Below, piece by piece: positions 26,169-34,228 of a DNA stretch of 41,916 nucleotides. The first letter of the stretch is position 1, and every line of letters starts with the position of its first letter. Made by a program: the position numbers and the translations under genes. The notes beneath the pieces were generated by a model that made no database searches, was not told the origin of the DNA, and was given only the letters and a program-made list of their open reading frames with translations. Origin of the DNA: an uncultured Acetatifactor sp. (lineage in GTDB: Bacteria > Bacillota > Clostridia > Lachnospirales > Lachnospiraceae); the NCBI GenBank assembly GCA_910577185.1, contig CAJTLR010000018.1, positions 1-41,916 on the forward strand. The letters run 5' to 3'.

Positions 26169-26960
26169 TCAGCCCCCTGTCTGCTTTCCCGAAAAGTTCT
26201 TTGGGGACTGCATCCATCCATAGGCCTGTGCCAGCGATACCTCCGTGCAGAGTTTCTTTCTGTGAGCCAGCAGAAAACGCAGTGCCATAATCCCGGACAG
26301 TCTGCCGTAGAGATACCGGTACAGCACTCCCCTGTCCCGGAAAAATTTCTCATGATATCCCCCGAACCAGGTGGATTCCCCCGCTTCCTCCCGGGCGATG
26401 GTCACGGGAGCCGTGTACACGGTATATCCCTTGTCCATAAATTCCTTCAGAAACAGGCTGTCCTCCCCGTTGCTGTACCTGGCGCCGCCCCCGAACAGCA
26501 GGGAAAACATCACCCCGGAAGAAAGCAGGCTCTCCCGCCGCACCGCGAAACTCACCGCCCCGTACCTGCCGCAGTTATACCAGTGAACCCTTTTCCGTTC
26601 CGTAATGTGGTAGGTTCTCCTGGTCTCTTCCACCATAACATTAAAAAGTATCATATCTGCATCAGGCCTGCGCTCAAATTCAGCCCTGATGGCTTCCCCA
26701 TACCCCGGCTCATACACAATATCCGCATCGGAAAAAAGGCAGATATCACCCTCTGCCCTCATAATCGCCTCATTCCGGCTCCGGCCCACACCTCTGTCCG
26801 GAAAAGAAAAAAATTCTATTTTCTGCCCCTGCCAGTCCAGTTCCTCATATGCCAGCCTGTCGCACTGGTTAATGATCACCGCATCTGTTTCCAGCCGCAT
26901 CCGCTCCGCAAGCTCCCGGAGATTTTCGTTCATCACCGATGCCAGTACCTGAACCTTCAT
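26169..26960 (-). CDS. GT2-like glycosyltransferase
   Basis: A 263-residue GT-A-fold protein. Compared with the other GT2 enzymes here, the usual VDDGS motif is degenerate (VIINQCDRLAYEE). It keeps GVGRSRNEAIMRAEGDICLFSDADIVYE, containing the nucleotide-ribose/metal DxD-type SDAD motif, and a late GEDSLFLKEFMDKGY acceptor region. The ATG overlaps the stop of the chain-length gene (ATGA), implying coupled translation. Glycosyltransferase activity is likely; specificity is unknown. Confidence 0.83.
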   Translation of the reverse strand: MKVQVLASVMNENLRELAERMRLETDAVIINQCDRLAYEELDWQGQKIEFFSFPDRGVGRSRNEAIMRAEGDICLFSDADIVYEPGYGEAIRAEFERRPDADMILFNVMVEETRRTYHITERKRVHWYNCGRYGAVSFAVRRESLLSSGVMFSLLFGGGARYSNGEDSLFLKEFMDKGYTVYTAPVTIAREEAGESTWFGGYHEKFFRDRGVLYRYLYGRLSGIMALRFLLAHRKKLCTEVSLAQAYGWMQSPKNFSGKQTGG

Positions 26961-28147
26961 GCCCGCGCCCTTCCTCTCCTGCCGAAGTAATAACGCCTGA
27001 TCAGTTTCTCGTCCGCATCCCAGAGCACAGCGGCCGTCACCCTGCAGTCCTGCTGCTCCAGATACTCCAGCACATATTCCAGTTTTTTCCCCTCATGGCT
27101 TCCTGCGCCCACCACAAGCAAAATCCGGTCTGCCTTCCGCAGTTCCCTGCCCACTTTGGGTTCCCGCAGCGGGGAGGGCAGCGCCGTCCATCCGTTTTCT
27201 GCCGCCTCCGGCCAGGCCTTCCGCAGCGCTTCCAGCACCTTTTCCGGCTGCAGCTTCTCCTGCACCATGCAGACTGCCACCCGCTCTGTGCCCTCTTCGC
27301 ACCCGCGCCCTTCCCCGGCCGGGTTCTCCTGCACGCCGCCCCGAGCCCCCGCCGCATCTGCCTCTGACGGGTATGTTCCCCCTGTGCCTTCGGGATCTCC
27401 CGGCGCCCTGTCCCCGGCAGGCCGCTCCCGGAAAAAATATCTCATATTTTCCGCAAATTCCCTGCTCTCCACGGTTCCGGCATATTTTAAGCCATAGCGC
27501 CTTCCCAGAGTGGCCGGCAGCCAGATACTGTCATCCCCGGTTTCCTTCAACAGCAGGATCACCACTGCAAAAAAGCAGGACAGCACGCCGCCGAAGACAA
27601 AAGCTCTTCCCACACGCAGTTCCGGAAGCACCTCCACTGCTTCCCCCGGATCTATCACGCGGACTGACAAAATTTCGCTGAAAGAAATGTCCCTGGTCAT
27701 GGCCTCATCCACAGCCCGGGCCACAGCCTCGCTTTTTTCCGGACTGTCCGTGGTTACGGTGATGGAGGGAATCCGCACATCCGTCAGCACAAAAGCCTGC
27801 AGCGCCCCGGCCAGTTCTTCCGTGTCCACACCGGTCCCCTCTTCTGCAAGATAAGACTGTACCGCGTCCAGGAACATCCGGGATTGTATATAAGTATTCC
27901 AGCTGGGCTCATTGATAAACACATTCATCATGTCTTCCACATTGTCAACGTCATATTCCAGCCGGTACACGGAAGTGGCCGCATAAAAATGCTGCTGGCG
28001 CAAAAGCACATTTTTCACATAATATCCTCCCCCGAAAATCACGGTTCCCAGCACCGTGATCATCGCTATGGCAGGAAGCCTGTAAATCATCCGAAGCACC
28101 GTAAGGCGCAGATCAAACGGCTCTTTTCCATAACTGCCTTTCCACAT
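26957..28147 (-). CDS. Wzz/YveK-like chain-length determinant with degenerate C-terminal domain
   Basis: A 396-residue membrane protein. A short cytoplasmic start (MWKGSYGKEPFDLRLTVLR) leads into a transmembrane helix (about 20-43). A ~140-residue extracellular Wzz-type region ends in the characteristic VIDPGEAVEVLPE, just before the second helix (about 187-205). The long cytoplasmic tail ends ADRILLVVGAGSHEGKK...RRYYF, which resembles the last strands and tyrosine-bearing tail of BY-kinase domains, but no Walker A motif is present. A Gly/Glu/Ala-rich linker (about 250-290) precedes it. The start is the ATG at 28147 (GGGAG upstream), not the longer TTG frame. It probably controls polymer length; the tail cannot be an ordinary kinase. 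Confidence 0.83.
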   Translation of the reverse strand: MWKGSYGKEPFDLRLTVLRMIYRLPAIAMITVLGTVIFGGGYYVKNVLLRQQHFYAATSVYRLEYDVDNVEDMMNVFINEPSWNTYIQSRMFLDAVQSYLAEEGTGVDTEELAGALQAFVLTDVRIPSITVTTDSPEKSEAVARAVDEAMTRDISFSEILSVRVIDPGEAVEVLPELRVGRAFVFGGVLSCFFAVVILLLKETGDDSIWLPATLGRRYGLKYAGTVESREFAENMRYFFRERPAGDRAPGDPEGTGGTYPSEADAAGARGGVQENPAGEGRGCEEGTERVAVCMVQEKLQPEKVLEALRKAWPEAAENGWTALPSPLREPKVGRELRKADRILLVVGAGSHEGKKLEYVLEYLEQQDCRVTAAVLWDADEKLIRRYYFGRRGRARA

Positions 28148-28206
28148 ATCCTCTCCCTTTCGTGATTCCACATCTTTCAGCAGCTGTCCGGCTGCCCTTA
28201 TCTTCA

Positions 28207-28218
28207 AGTCCGCGGACT
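28207..28218. promoter_or_regulatory. 12-bp perfect palindrome between the WcaJ-like and Wzz-like genes
   Basis: AGTCCGCGGACT is self-complementary and lies in the 125-nt gap. It may be a binding site or chance in GC-rich DNA. Confidence 0.2.
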
Positions 28219-28272
28219 GAAATTTCGCTTCGTCTTCCGCACTGTCCCGGGCCCATCCGGCAACTCCGGGCT

Positions 28273-29736
28273 TTACTCCTCGTCCCTCCTGCCCTGCTGC
28301 ATCTGTTCCTTCCGCATCTTCTCTTCCCGCAGCGCCGTGATCTGCTCGCTGTCGATGCCCTCCGTGCTGTCGGGCCAGAACAGAATTTTCAGGGTCAGAA
28401 GCATCAGTTTGATATCCAGAAGAACCGAATAATTCTCAATATATGTCAGATCCAGTTTCAGTTTATCGTAAGGCGTTGTATTGTATTTTCCATATACCTG
28501 GGCAAATCCCGCAAGCCCTGCCTTGACTTTCATCCGATAGGAAAACTCCGGCATCACTTCCAGATACTGGGCAATGATCTCCGGCCTTTCCGGCCTTGGT
28601 CCGATAAAGGACATATCCCCCCGCAGAATGTTAATCAGCTGGGGAAGTTCGTCAATCCTGCATTTCCGGATCACTTTCCCGATGGGCGTGATACGGCTGT
28701 CATGTTTGCTGGCCAGTCTGGCCACTCCATCTTTTTCCGCGTCCGTCCGCATACTGCGGAACTTCAGAATGGAAAACTCCCTCTGGTCCAAAGTACAGCG
28801 CACCTGCTTATAAAGGACAGGACCGCCATCGTATAATTTTATGGCTATGGCTGTGACCAGCATAAAGGGAGATGCCGCCACCAGCAAAAGAAACGCGCAC
28901 ACAACATCGATAAACCGTTTCATAAAACGCTGTTCCACGGTAAGACTGTATTCCCTTGTGAGAAGCATGGGGCTGTCAAATACATGGAGTTCCTCTGCCC
29001 CCATGAGAATCACATCCGTAATTTTGGGCAAAAGATAAAACCGAATAGAATGGCCGTAGCAGAACTTGATCAAAGGTGTCCTATCCTCCACCGAAATATC
29101 CCCGATCAGCACCGCATTGCACTCGTCATCCGCATATGCTTTCAGAATGGTGGCGCACAGTTCCTCAAAGCCTTCCCTGACATGTACTTTTTTGGTAATC
29201 ACATACTTATCCTTGCGGCTTTCAAATTTACCGCAGGTTCTGTCGATGGCCCTGTCCCCGTGAATCAGAAGCAGTTTCCGGGGCGGGAAAATAAAACGGT
29301 AGAACCGGTTCGCCACATTGATATAGATAATCACCACCAGCATCTGCTGCATCGTCATCATCAGAAATATATCCGGAACGAACAATTGGTCCGCCATCAC
29401 GGAAAGTTCCCCGTAAATAAACACATTGGCCATCACCGTGGCAAACACCTGGGAAAAAATCAATTCCATGTTTTTCAGATATCCCAGACGCATGCCCCCG
29501 TACATGGAAGACATCATAAACAGGACAACCCCGTAAATCGTGGTCTCCAGCAGGTTCGCCTTGAACCAGGTAAACCGCAGCTCCTCCACCAGACTCAGCT
29601 TGAAATGGAACTTCCAGTAATAAGCAAAAAGACCAGTCTCCAGTCCCAGGCATATGGCAGTCAGGCTGATATTGATCAGGCGCTTGAAACTTTCCCGCTT
29701 TTGCAGTTTTCTCTTTTCCACTGTATTGAAATTCAA
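28273..29736 (-). CDS. Initiating polyprenyl glycosylphosphotransferase, long WcaJ/WbaP-type
   Basis: A 487-residue membrane protein. About five N-terminal hydrophobic segments (about 20-150) and a CoA-binding-like middle domain precede the C-terminal sugar-transferase domain. That domain has FMKRFIDVVCAFLLLVAASP, FSILKFRSMRTDAEK, KCRIDELPQLINILRGDMSF and GPRPERPEI. It transfers hexose- or HexNAc-1-phosphate to undecaprenyl phosphate and starts the repeat unit of the middle cluster. The start is a TTG with GGAGG about 8 nt upstream. It is a different architecture from the short initiator at 6.5-7.2 kb, so the window carries two initiating enzymes. Confidence 0.93.
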   Translation of the reverse strand: MNFNTVEKRKLQKRESFKRLINISLTAICLGLETGLFAYYWKFHFKLSLVEELRFTWFKANLLETTIYGVVLFMMSSMYGGMRLGYLKNMELIFSQVFATVMANVFIYGELSVMADQLFVPDIFLMMTMQQMLVVIIYINVANRFYRFIFPPRKLLLIHGDRAIDRTCGKFESRKDKYVITKKVHVREGFEELCATILKAYADDECNAVLIGDISVEDRTPLIKFCYGHSIRFYLLPKITDVILMGAEELHVFDSPMLLTREYSLTVEQRFMKRFIDVVCAFLLLVAASPFMLVTAIAIKLYDGGPVLYKQVRCTLDQREFSILKFRSMRTDAEKDGVARLASKHDSRITPIGKVIRKCRIDELPQLINILRGDMSFIGPRPERPEIIAQYLEVMPEFSYRMKVKAGLAGFAQVYGKYNTTPYDKLKLDLTYIENYSVLLDIKLMLLTLKILFWPDSTEGIDSEQITALREEKMRKEQMQQGRRDEE

Positions 29737-29823
29737 CTTCCGATTCCTCCCTCACCGGCCTTACGGCGCCCTCCGGCGTTAATTTTGCCGGCCCGCGCCA
29801 AAAAAGGCTTACCTTTGAGCACC

Positions 29824-30582
29824 CTATATCCTTCTTTTCACGGCCCTCACGGCCCAAAAGAAAAAATGATATGCGCTGTCTGCAATGCTCAGTCCCTCCG
29901 ATCTGCGGTACAGATTCCAGATGCGCCGCAGTGCTTCCAGTTTGTTGGAGGAAAGGGAAGTTCCAGCCCGCCGGTATCTGGCCAGGTTCTCGTCCAGCCC
30001 GTATGCAACATAGCCGCCGCGCAATATCCTGAACCACAGCGCCGTATCCTCGCTTTTGACCGTGGGCATCTCCAGCTGTTCCCTGCTGATTTTCTCTGTG
30101 TCAAACATGACCGTGGTGGTAAAAATCGTGGTGTTGCTCAGCGCCTGCTCATAATTCAGCGTCTCCGGCACCCGGACCACCTTCCCCGTGCCCCTGCCCT
30201 TTTCATCCGCGAATTCATACCCGGTAAACACAAACGCCGCGTTCTTCTGCCGCATGAACTCCAGTTCCTTCTCCAGCTTTTCCGGCTCCCACAGATCGTC
30301 TGCGTCCAGATAAGCGATGTATCTTCCTTTTGCCTCCTGCAGTCCCCTGTTTCTGGCCCTGGCCGCCCCATTGTTGGAAGAAAGCCGGATCAGCCGGATT
30401 CTGTGATCCTGCGTTTTTTCCATGTAGCGTTCTATTACAGTCGGCGTAGTGTCCGAACTGCAGTCCTCCACCAGCAGAAGCTCCCAGTTTTCATATGTCT
30501 GTGCTGCCACACAGTCAATGGTTTCCCCGATATATTTTTCCACATTATATACAGGCACAATAATACTAATCAGTCCGTCCAT
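29824..30582 (-). CDS. GT2 family glycosyltransferase
   Basis: A 252-residue inverting glycosyltransferase: ISIIVPVYNVEKYIGETID, LLVEDCSSDTTPTVIERY, NNGAARARNRGLQEAKG and the metal site YLDADDLWEPEKLEKEL are in canonical order. KSEDTALWFRILR is the acceptor-side ED motif. The ATG at 30582 has AGAGGA 5-6 nt upstream and lies inside the end of the preceding membrane protein gene (17-nt overlap). An 87-nt gap follows before the initiating transferase. Confidence 0.91.
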   Translation of the reverse strand: MDGLISIIVPVYNVEKYIGETIDCVAAQTYENWELLLVEDCSSDTTPTVIERYMEKTQDHRIRLIRLSSNNGAARARNRGLQEAKGRYIAYLDADDLWEPEKLEKELEFMRQKNAAFVFTGYEFADEKGRGTGKVVRVPETLNYEQALSNTTIFTTTVMFDTEKISREQLEMPTVKSEDTALWFRILRGGYVAYGLDENLARYRRAGTSLSSNKLEALRRIWNLYRRSEGLSIADSAYHFFFWAVRAVKRRI

Positions 30583-31453
30583 AGCTTTCCTCTTCACCCA
30601 CAAAAAACAGAATATAATTCTGAATCGGCTGTGCTTTTACTCCCAGCGCCTTCTCCATACGTGCCACGGCTCCTGCCCCGTTCTTCCCCGAAAGGAGAAC
30701 GCAGTTGACTCCCGCCGCCAGGGCTTTTTCCGCACAGTTTTCCAGGGTGAGACGCTCTCCCATCTTTCCGTTTTCCAGAGACTGTGCCTCCAGATCAGCC
30801 TCCCCCGTGCCGCTGTTGTAGCTCATCCATCTCTCCATTGCCATCACATCTTCTTCATAAGTATCATAGGCGTAAGCATTCAGGTAAGCATCCCAGATAT
30901 TCCTTCCGTAGGACAGCCTGAGGGCCGGCTCCGCTTCCCTGGCAAACTCCATGATCTCCCTGGGAGCCCACAGACAGAGATCTCCCGGGGAATATTTTTC
31001 CGTCAGCTCCTCCAGCACTTCATATGCCTGCTCCCGCTGGCTTTTCTCTTCCCTCCGGTCCCACACCTGCCTGCCCAGACTGCCGCTAAAAACCAGAATC
31101 ACCGCTGCAAACAGTATTGCCGGAATCCGGTTCCGCCATGATTTTTCCCTGCCGCCGGTCTGATCCTGCGCCATAAACACGGTGATTCCATAGGCTGTCA
31201 CTGCCGTCAGGGGCACCAGACTCCAGATCCATTCATAATTGTAAAACTTCGTCTGATACAGCATCAGAAATGCCGCTGTCACCGGAAAAATACAGCACAC
31301 TGCCATGAGAGAAGTATAAGCAAGCAGAACCTCTTCCCTCTTTTTTCCACAGTACCACAGATACAAAAGCACCGCCAGAAGAAGCGCCGGTAATTTTCCA
31401 TGGATATTATAGCTTGTCCAGCCGGACCATGCATTATGAAGTAATTCCGTCAT
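30566..31453 (-). CDS. Membrane protein with soluble C-terminal domain, second of an overlapping pair
   Basis: A 295-residue protein with about four hydrophobic segments (KLPALLLAVLLYLWYC; LMAVCCIFPVTAAFLML; LVPLTAVTAYGITVFM; AILFAAVILVFSGSLG) and a ~160-residue C-terminal domain predicted outside the membrane. The ATG overlaps the stop of the upstream gene (ATGA), with GGAAGGA 7 nt before it. A longer in-frame opening upstream is only the antisense-like shadow of that gene. The pair resembles large polytopic proteins common in glycan loci of Lachnospiraceae, and could be two halves of such a protein. Function unknown; a role in glycan assembly or transfer is inferred from position. Confidence 0.75.
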   Translation of the reverse strand: MTELLHNAWSGWTSYNIHGKLPALLLAVLLYLWYCGKKREEVLLAYTSLMAVCCIFPVTAAFLMLYQTKFYNYEWIWSLVPLTAVTAYGITVFMAQDQTGGREKSWRNRIPAILFAAVILVFSGSLGRQVWDRREEKSQREQAYEVLEELTEKYSPGDLCLWAPREIMEFAREAEPALRLSYGRNIWDAYLNAYAYDTYEEDVMAMERWMSYNSGTGEADLEAQSLENGKMGERLTLENCAEKALAAGVNCVLLSGKNGAGAVARMEKALGVKAQPIQNYILFFVGEEESYGRTD

Positions 31454-32382
31454 GCCCTTGTCCTTCCCTTTTTCGACCATGCCCGGCAAATGGCTCCCGC
31501 CCCGGCCATTCCGGCAGCGAAAAGCAGGCAGATGCCGCAGCCATAAAGTGTCCATACCATGCAGGCTTCTGCCAGGACACAGAATATCGCATATATCCAT
31601 TTCTTCCTGAGGCACAGCGACAGCAGCCACGGCAATAGTACACAGTTGCGTATGGTAATCCCCTGCCAGCCGCAGCACAGCAGCTGAAAGCCTTCCATTC
31701 CCTGCCCGTATGCCCCAGTCCACAAAAGTAAAGCCGCCGCCAGCATGAATCCGGCACGTTTTATGCCCCCTTCCCTTCCCTGTTCCGGAAAAAGACATCC
31801 CGCCACACAAAAAAATGCCGTATAACATAAAAAGAGCATCACCAGCGGAATCACCCGCCACACAATCACCGAAGCCGGCAGTCCTGTGATTTTACACAGA
31901 CTGGCGTACAGTGTGGGCAGGCACAATATTTTCAGCCGGGAAGGAATGCCGGCCGTATAAGAGGCACCGGTGAGAGGATTTACCCTATAGACGCCATCCG
32001 CAGCCAGAAAGCTTCCCACGGTCTCCACTGTCATGTCGCCGCCACGATACATATTATTTCCCATACAAATAAAAATAAGCTGTGAGGACACCACCGCCGC
32101 GAATGTGAAATATAAAAATTTCTCTGTCCCCTTCACGGCCGGCCTGTGACTTTCCGGAAAATCCTTCCGTTTTTTTCTGAGAAAGAAAAAAAGGCCGGTT
32201 CCCAGAACAGCCGCGACAGTCAGAAGGATCCCGAATACAAGAGCGCACCGTTGAAAAGGCCAGTCCAAAAGTACAGCTCCCAGATGAGCTGCCTCTGCCA
32301 GACCTGTCACCACGGTTCCTCCCATGATCAGGTAATCTCCCATAAAAGATTTCTTCAAATATGCCACCTCTCCCTGTCCCAT
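31450..32382 (-). CDS. Polytopic membrane protein, first gene of the middle glycan operon
   Basis: About 310 residues with seven or more hydrophobic helices, e.g. MGGTVVTGLAEAAHLGAVLL, LVFGILLTVAAVLGTGLFFF, VVSSQLIFICMG, VIVWRVIPLVMLFLCYTAF. A loop, GNNMYRGGDMTVETVGSFL, follows the third helix. I do not recognise a catalytic motif. The ATG at 32382 (AGGGAGAG upstream) is chosen because an ATG at 32412 overlaps the predicted -10 box. Together with the overlapping downstream gene it may form one functional unit. It could be a GT-C-like or flippase-related protein, but nothing in sequence proves this. Confidence 0.75.
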   Translation of the reverse strand: MGQGEVAYLKKSFMGDYLIMGGTVVTGLAEAAHLGAVLLDWPFQRCALVFGILLTVAAVLGTGLFFFLRKKRKDFPESHRPAVKGTEKFLYFTFAAVVSSQLIFICMGNNMYRGGDMTVETVGSFLAADGVYRVNPLTGASYTAGIPSRLKILCLPTLYASLCKITGLPASVIVWRVIPLVMLFLCYTAFFCVAGCLFPEQGREGGIKRAGFMLAAALLLWTGAYGQGMEGFQLLCCGWQGITIRNCVLLPWLLSLCLRKKWIYAIFCVLAEACMVWTLYGCGICLLFAAGMAGAGAICRAWSKKGRTRA

Positions 32383-32403
32383 TGGTTCTCTCCCTGCCCT
32401 GAA

Positions 32404-32416
32404 TAAGGACATTTTA
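32404..32416 (-). promoter_or_regulatory. Extended -10 promoter of the middle glycan operon
   Basis: TAAAAT on the minus strand (32411-32416) preceded by TGG, immediately downstream of a terminator. No good -35 is visible. Transcription would start near 32404, 22 nt before the chosen start codon. Confidence 0.5.
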
Positions 32417-32440
32417 CCACAGTTATCCAATTAAGTCCAT

Positions 32441-32484
32441 GAAAAAGAGGGCCTCCACCAATTTCTTAGTGTCCTGACCCTCTT
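32441..32484 (-). terminator. Rho-independent terminator after the Spo0A-domain gene
   Basis: On the minus strand AAGAGGGTC and GGCCCTCTT pair (one G-T) around a ~26-nt loop and run into a TTTTTC tract. It separates the Spo0A-domain gene from the glycan operon. Confidence 0.7.
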
Positions 32485-32491
32485 ATTTCTG

Positions 32492-32524
32492 ACAACGGAA
32501 GGTCTGAAAGAAACCTTCCATTGT
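32492..32524 (-). other. Hairpin upstream of the terminator
   Basis: ACAATGGAAGGT and ACCTTCCGTTGT pair with one mismatch around an 8-nt loop (minus strand). There is no T-run, so it may protect the mRNA 3' end or help termination. Confidence 0.5.
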
Positions 32525-32574
32525 TCTCGCAGAAAGAAGCATATCTGTCTTATGTTGCATCTTTTGTACAATAA

Positions 32575-32952
32575 TTACATGGCCTTTACATCAAGCCGAA
32601 CCTTATCCGCAATACGTGCTATATACTCACTGTTCGTAGGTCTGGTTCTGCCCGATACCGCGGAATACCCAAACATTTTTTCAAAGGTTTTGGTATTTCC
32701 TCTGCTCCACGATACTTCTATGGCATTACGTATGGCACGTTCCACTTTTTGGTCAGTTGTCTTAAATCTTCTGGCTATTGTAGGGTACAACAATTTTGTC
32801 ACGCTGGTTACTACCTCCATATTCCTTCCGGTCAGTAGGATTGCATCCCGTAAATAATGATACCCCTTCAAATGCGCCGGAACACCAACGTCCAACATAA
32901 TGTCCGTAATATACTTTTCCAGTTCATAATCCTTTAAAGCAGTAATCTCCAC
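32575..32952 (-). CDS. Stand-alone Spo0A C-terminal DNA-binding domain protein
   Basis: A 125-residue protein that is entirely a Spo0A effector (sigma-factor-like, helical) domain. ITDIMLDVGVPAHLKGYHYL, SVTKLLYPTIARRF, VERAIRNAIEVSWSRGN and RPTNSEYIARIADKVRL line up in order with the C-terminal half of Spo0A, including the recognition-helix region. The N-terminal phosphoacceptor receiver domain (~120 residues) is absent, and the frame upstream is not receiver-like, so this is not a local truncation. The start is GTG with AAGGGG 8 nt upstream. It has its own promoter and terminator and lies directly ahead of the exopolysaccharide operon, so it may regulate it. It would act without phosphorylation, or compete for Spo0A sites (inference). 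Confidence 0.9.
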   Translation of the reverse strand: MEITALKDYELEKYITDIMLDVGVPAHLKGYHYLRDAILLTGRNMEVVTSVTKLLYPTIARRFKTTDQKVERAIRNAIEVSWSRGNTKTFEKMFGYSAVSGRTRPTNSEYIARIADKVRLDVKAM

Positions 32953-33004
32953 GCGAATTCCCCTTTCTTATGGATGCTGCTTCTTATCTGCGAGATACAT
33001 ATAG

Positions 33005-33032
33005 ATATTACCATATATGTCTGATTTGGAAA
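33005..33032 (-). promoter_or_regulatory. Promoter of the Spo0A-domain gene
   Basis: TTTCCA (33027-33032), 16-nt spacer, TAATAT (33005-33010) preceded by TGG (minus strand). The start would be near 32998, 46 nt before the GTG. Confidence 0.5.
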
Positions 33033-33066
33033 AGCCTTATCGCCGCTAAGATATCGTTAAGACTTT

Positions 33067-33996
33067 TCAGAATTTTTCACGCACCAGGTAAATGGGCCTT
33101 TTTTTCACTTCCATATAGGTCTTGGCAAGATATTGTCCCAAAATTCCCGTGCAGAAAAACTGTACGCCGCTGGTCATCAGGATAATACAGACAAGAGATG
33201 GCCAGCCGGACACCGGATCCCCGAATATCATCTTTCTTACTATAATAAATACGATCATCAGAAAGGCCACAATACAGAACAGTACTCCCACCACGGAAGC
33301 CAGCATCAGGGGCGCTGTGGAAAATGCGGTAATTCCATCCAGGGAATACAGAAACAATTTCCAGAAGTTCCATTTCGTTTCCCCCTTCACGCGTTCCACA
33401 TTTTCATATTCAAGCCATTTGGTGCGAAACCCCACCCAGCCGAAAATGCCCTTGGTAAAACGGTTATACTCCCTCATGGCCAGAATCGCATCCACCATCT
33501 GCCGCGTCATCAGACGGTAATCCCTGGCGCCATCCATAATTTCCGTTTTGGAAATTTTCTTCATCAGACGGTAGAACATCCTTGCGAAAAAACTTCTCAC
33601 CGGAGGTTCTCCCTTTCTGGAGACCCTTCTGGTTGCCACGGAGTCATATCCCTGTTCCATATAAGAGAACATCTCCGGCAAAAGAGCGGGGGGATCCTGA
33701 AGATCCACGTCCATCATCACCACATAATCACCCCTGGAATTTTCCAGGCCTGCAAACATGGCGGCTTCCTTCCCAAAATTTCTGGAGAAAGAAACCAGAT
33801 GCACACGCTCGTCTTTTTCACGAAGCTTCTTTACTTCCATGACCGTATTATCCCCGGAGCCATCATCAACATAAAGTATTTCCAGTTCCAGATCTCTGTC
33901 CGTCAGAAAAGAGGTGTGTTTCAAAAGTTCCTCATAGAAGAGCGGAACATTCTCCTCCTCGTCAAAGCAGGGCACGATCACACTTAACAGACCCAT
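33067..33996 (-). CDS. GtrB/DPM1-like polyprenyl-phosphate glycosyltransferase
   Basis: A 309-residue membrane-anchored GT2 enzyme. LLSVIVPCFDEEENVPLFYE, ILYVDDGSGDNT and MMDVDLQDPP (the DxD-type motif plus the QDPP typical of GtrB and dolichol-phosphate mannose synthases) lie in the first ~110 residues. Two C-terminal transmembrane helices (about 220-245 and 260-285) surround short loops. The family makes undecaprenyl-phosphate-linked sugars that are flipped and used to decorate wall or capsule polymers outside the cell. The ATG at 33996 has AAGGAG 8 nt upstream. A flippase (GtrA-like) and a GT-C partner are not adjacent. Confidence 0.92.
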   Translation of the reverse strand: MGLLSVIVPCFDEEENVPLFYEELLKHTSFLTDRDLELEILYVDDGSGDNTVMEVKKLREKDERVHLVSFSRNFGKEAAMFAGLENSRGDYVVMMDVDLQDPPALLPEMFSYMEQGYDSVATRRVSRKGEPPVRSFFARMFYRLMKKISKTEIMDGARDYRLMTRQMVDAILAMREYNRFTKGIFGWVGFRTKWLEYENVERVKGETKWNFWKLFLYSLDGITAFSTAPLMLASVVGVLFCIVAFLMIVFIIVRKMIFGDPVSGWPSLVCIILMTSGVQFFCTGILGQYLAKTYMEVKKRPIYLVREKF

Positions 33997-34087
33997 GGCT
34001 TTTCTCCTTTTTCGCAGTATGTTCATTCTTACGATTTACAGCATTCCGGATTATATTCATAATCCGCCCGGAAGTTCTTTACACATT

Positions 34088-34116
34088 AGTATACATATTT
34101 CCCCCCTGCTGTGCAA
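34088..34116 (-). promoter_or_regulatory. Promoter of the GtrB-like gene
   Basis: TTGCAC (34111-34116), 17 nt, TATACT (34088-34093) on the minus strand. The transcript would start near 34081, with an ~85-nt leader. Confidence 0.55.
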
Positions 34117-34156
34117 GGTGTGAATTTGATTTTCCACACAATTCATCTCTATTTCT

Positions 34157-34181
34157 TGCAAAAAAGTATAGCTTTTTTGCA
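34157..34181. repeat. Perfect 10-bp inverted repeat, AT-rich
   Basis: TGCAAAAAAG and CTTTTTTGCA flank a TATAG spacer. It lies between the two divergent promoters. It could be an operator or a weak bidirectional hairpin. Confidence 0.5.
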
Positions 34182-34228
34182 GTCTGCCAAACATATAACT
34201 ATAAATATTTCTTAATTTTCCTGCCATT

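Noticed and set aside
26957..28207. Longer chain-length protein starting at a TTG at 28207
   Set aside because: No ribosome binding site before the TTG, while the ATG at 28147 has GGGAG at good spacing and begins the family-like sequence.
28984..30708. 574-codon open frame on the + strand
   Set aside because: Antisense to the WcaJ-like and GT2 genes; no domain or ribosome binding site, so a shadow.
30566..31861. 431-codon version of the second membrane protein
   Set aside because: The first 136 codons overlap the upstream membrane gene in another frame and look like noise; the ATG at 31453 has a ribosome binding site.
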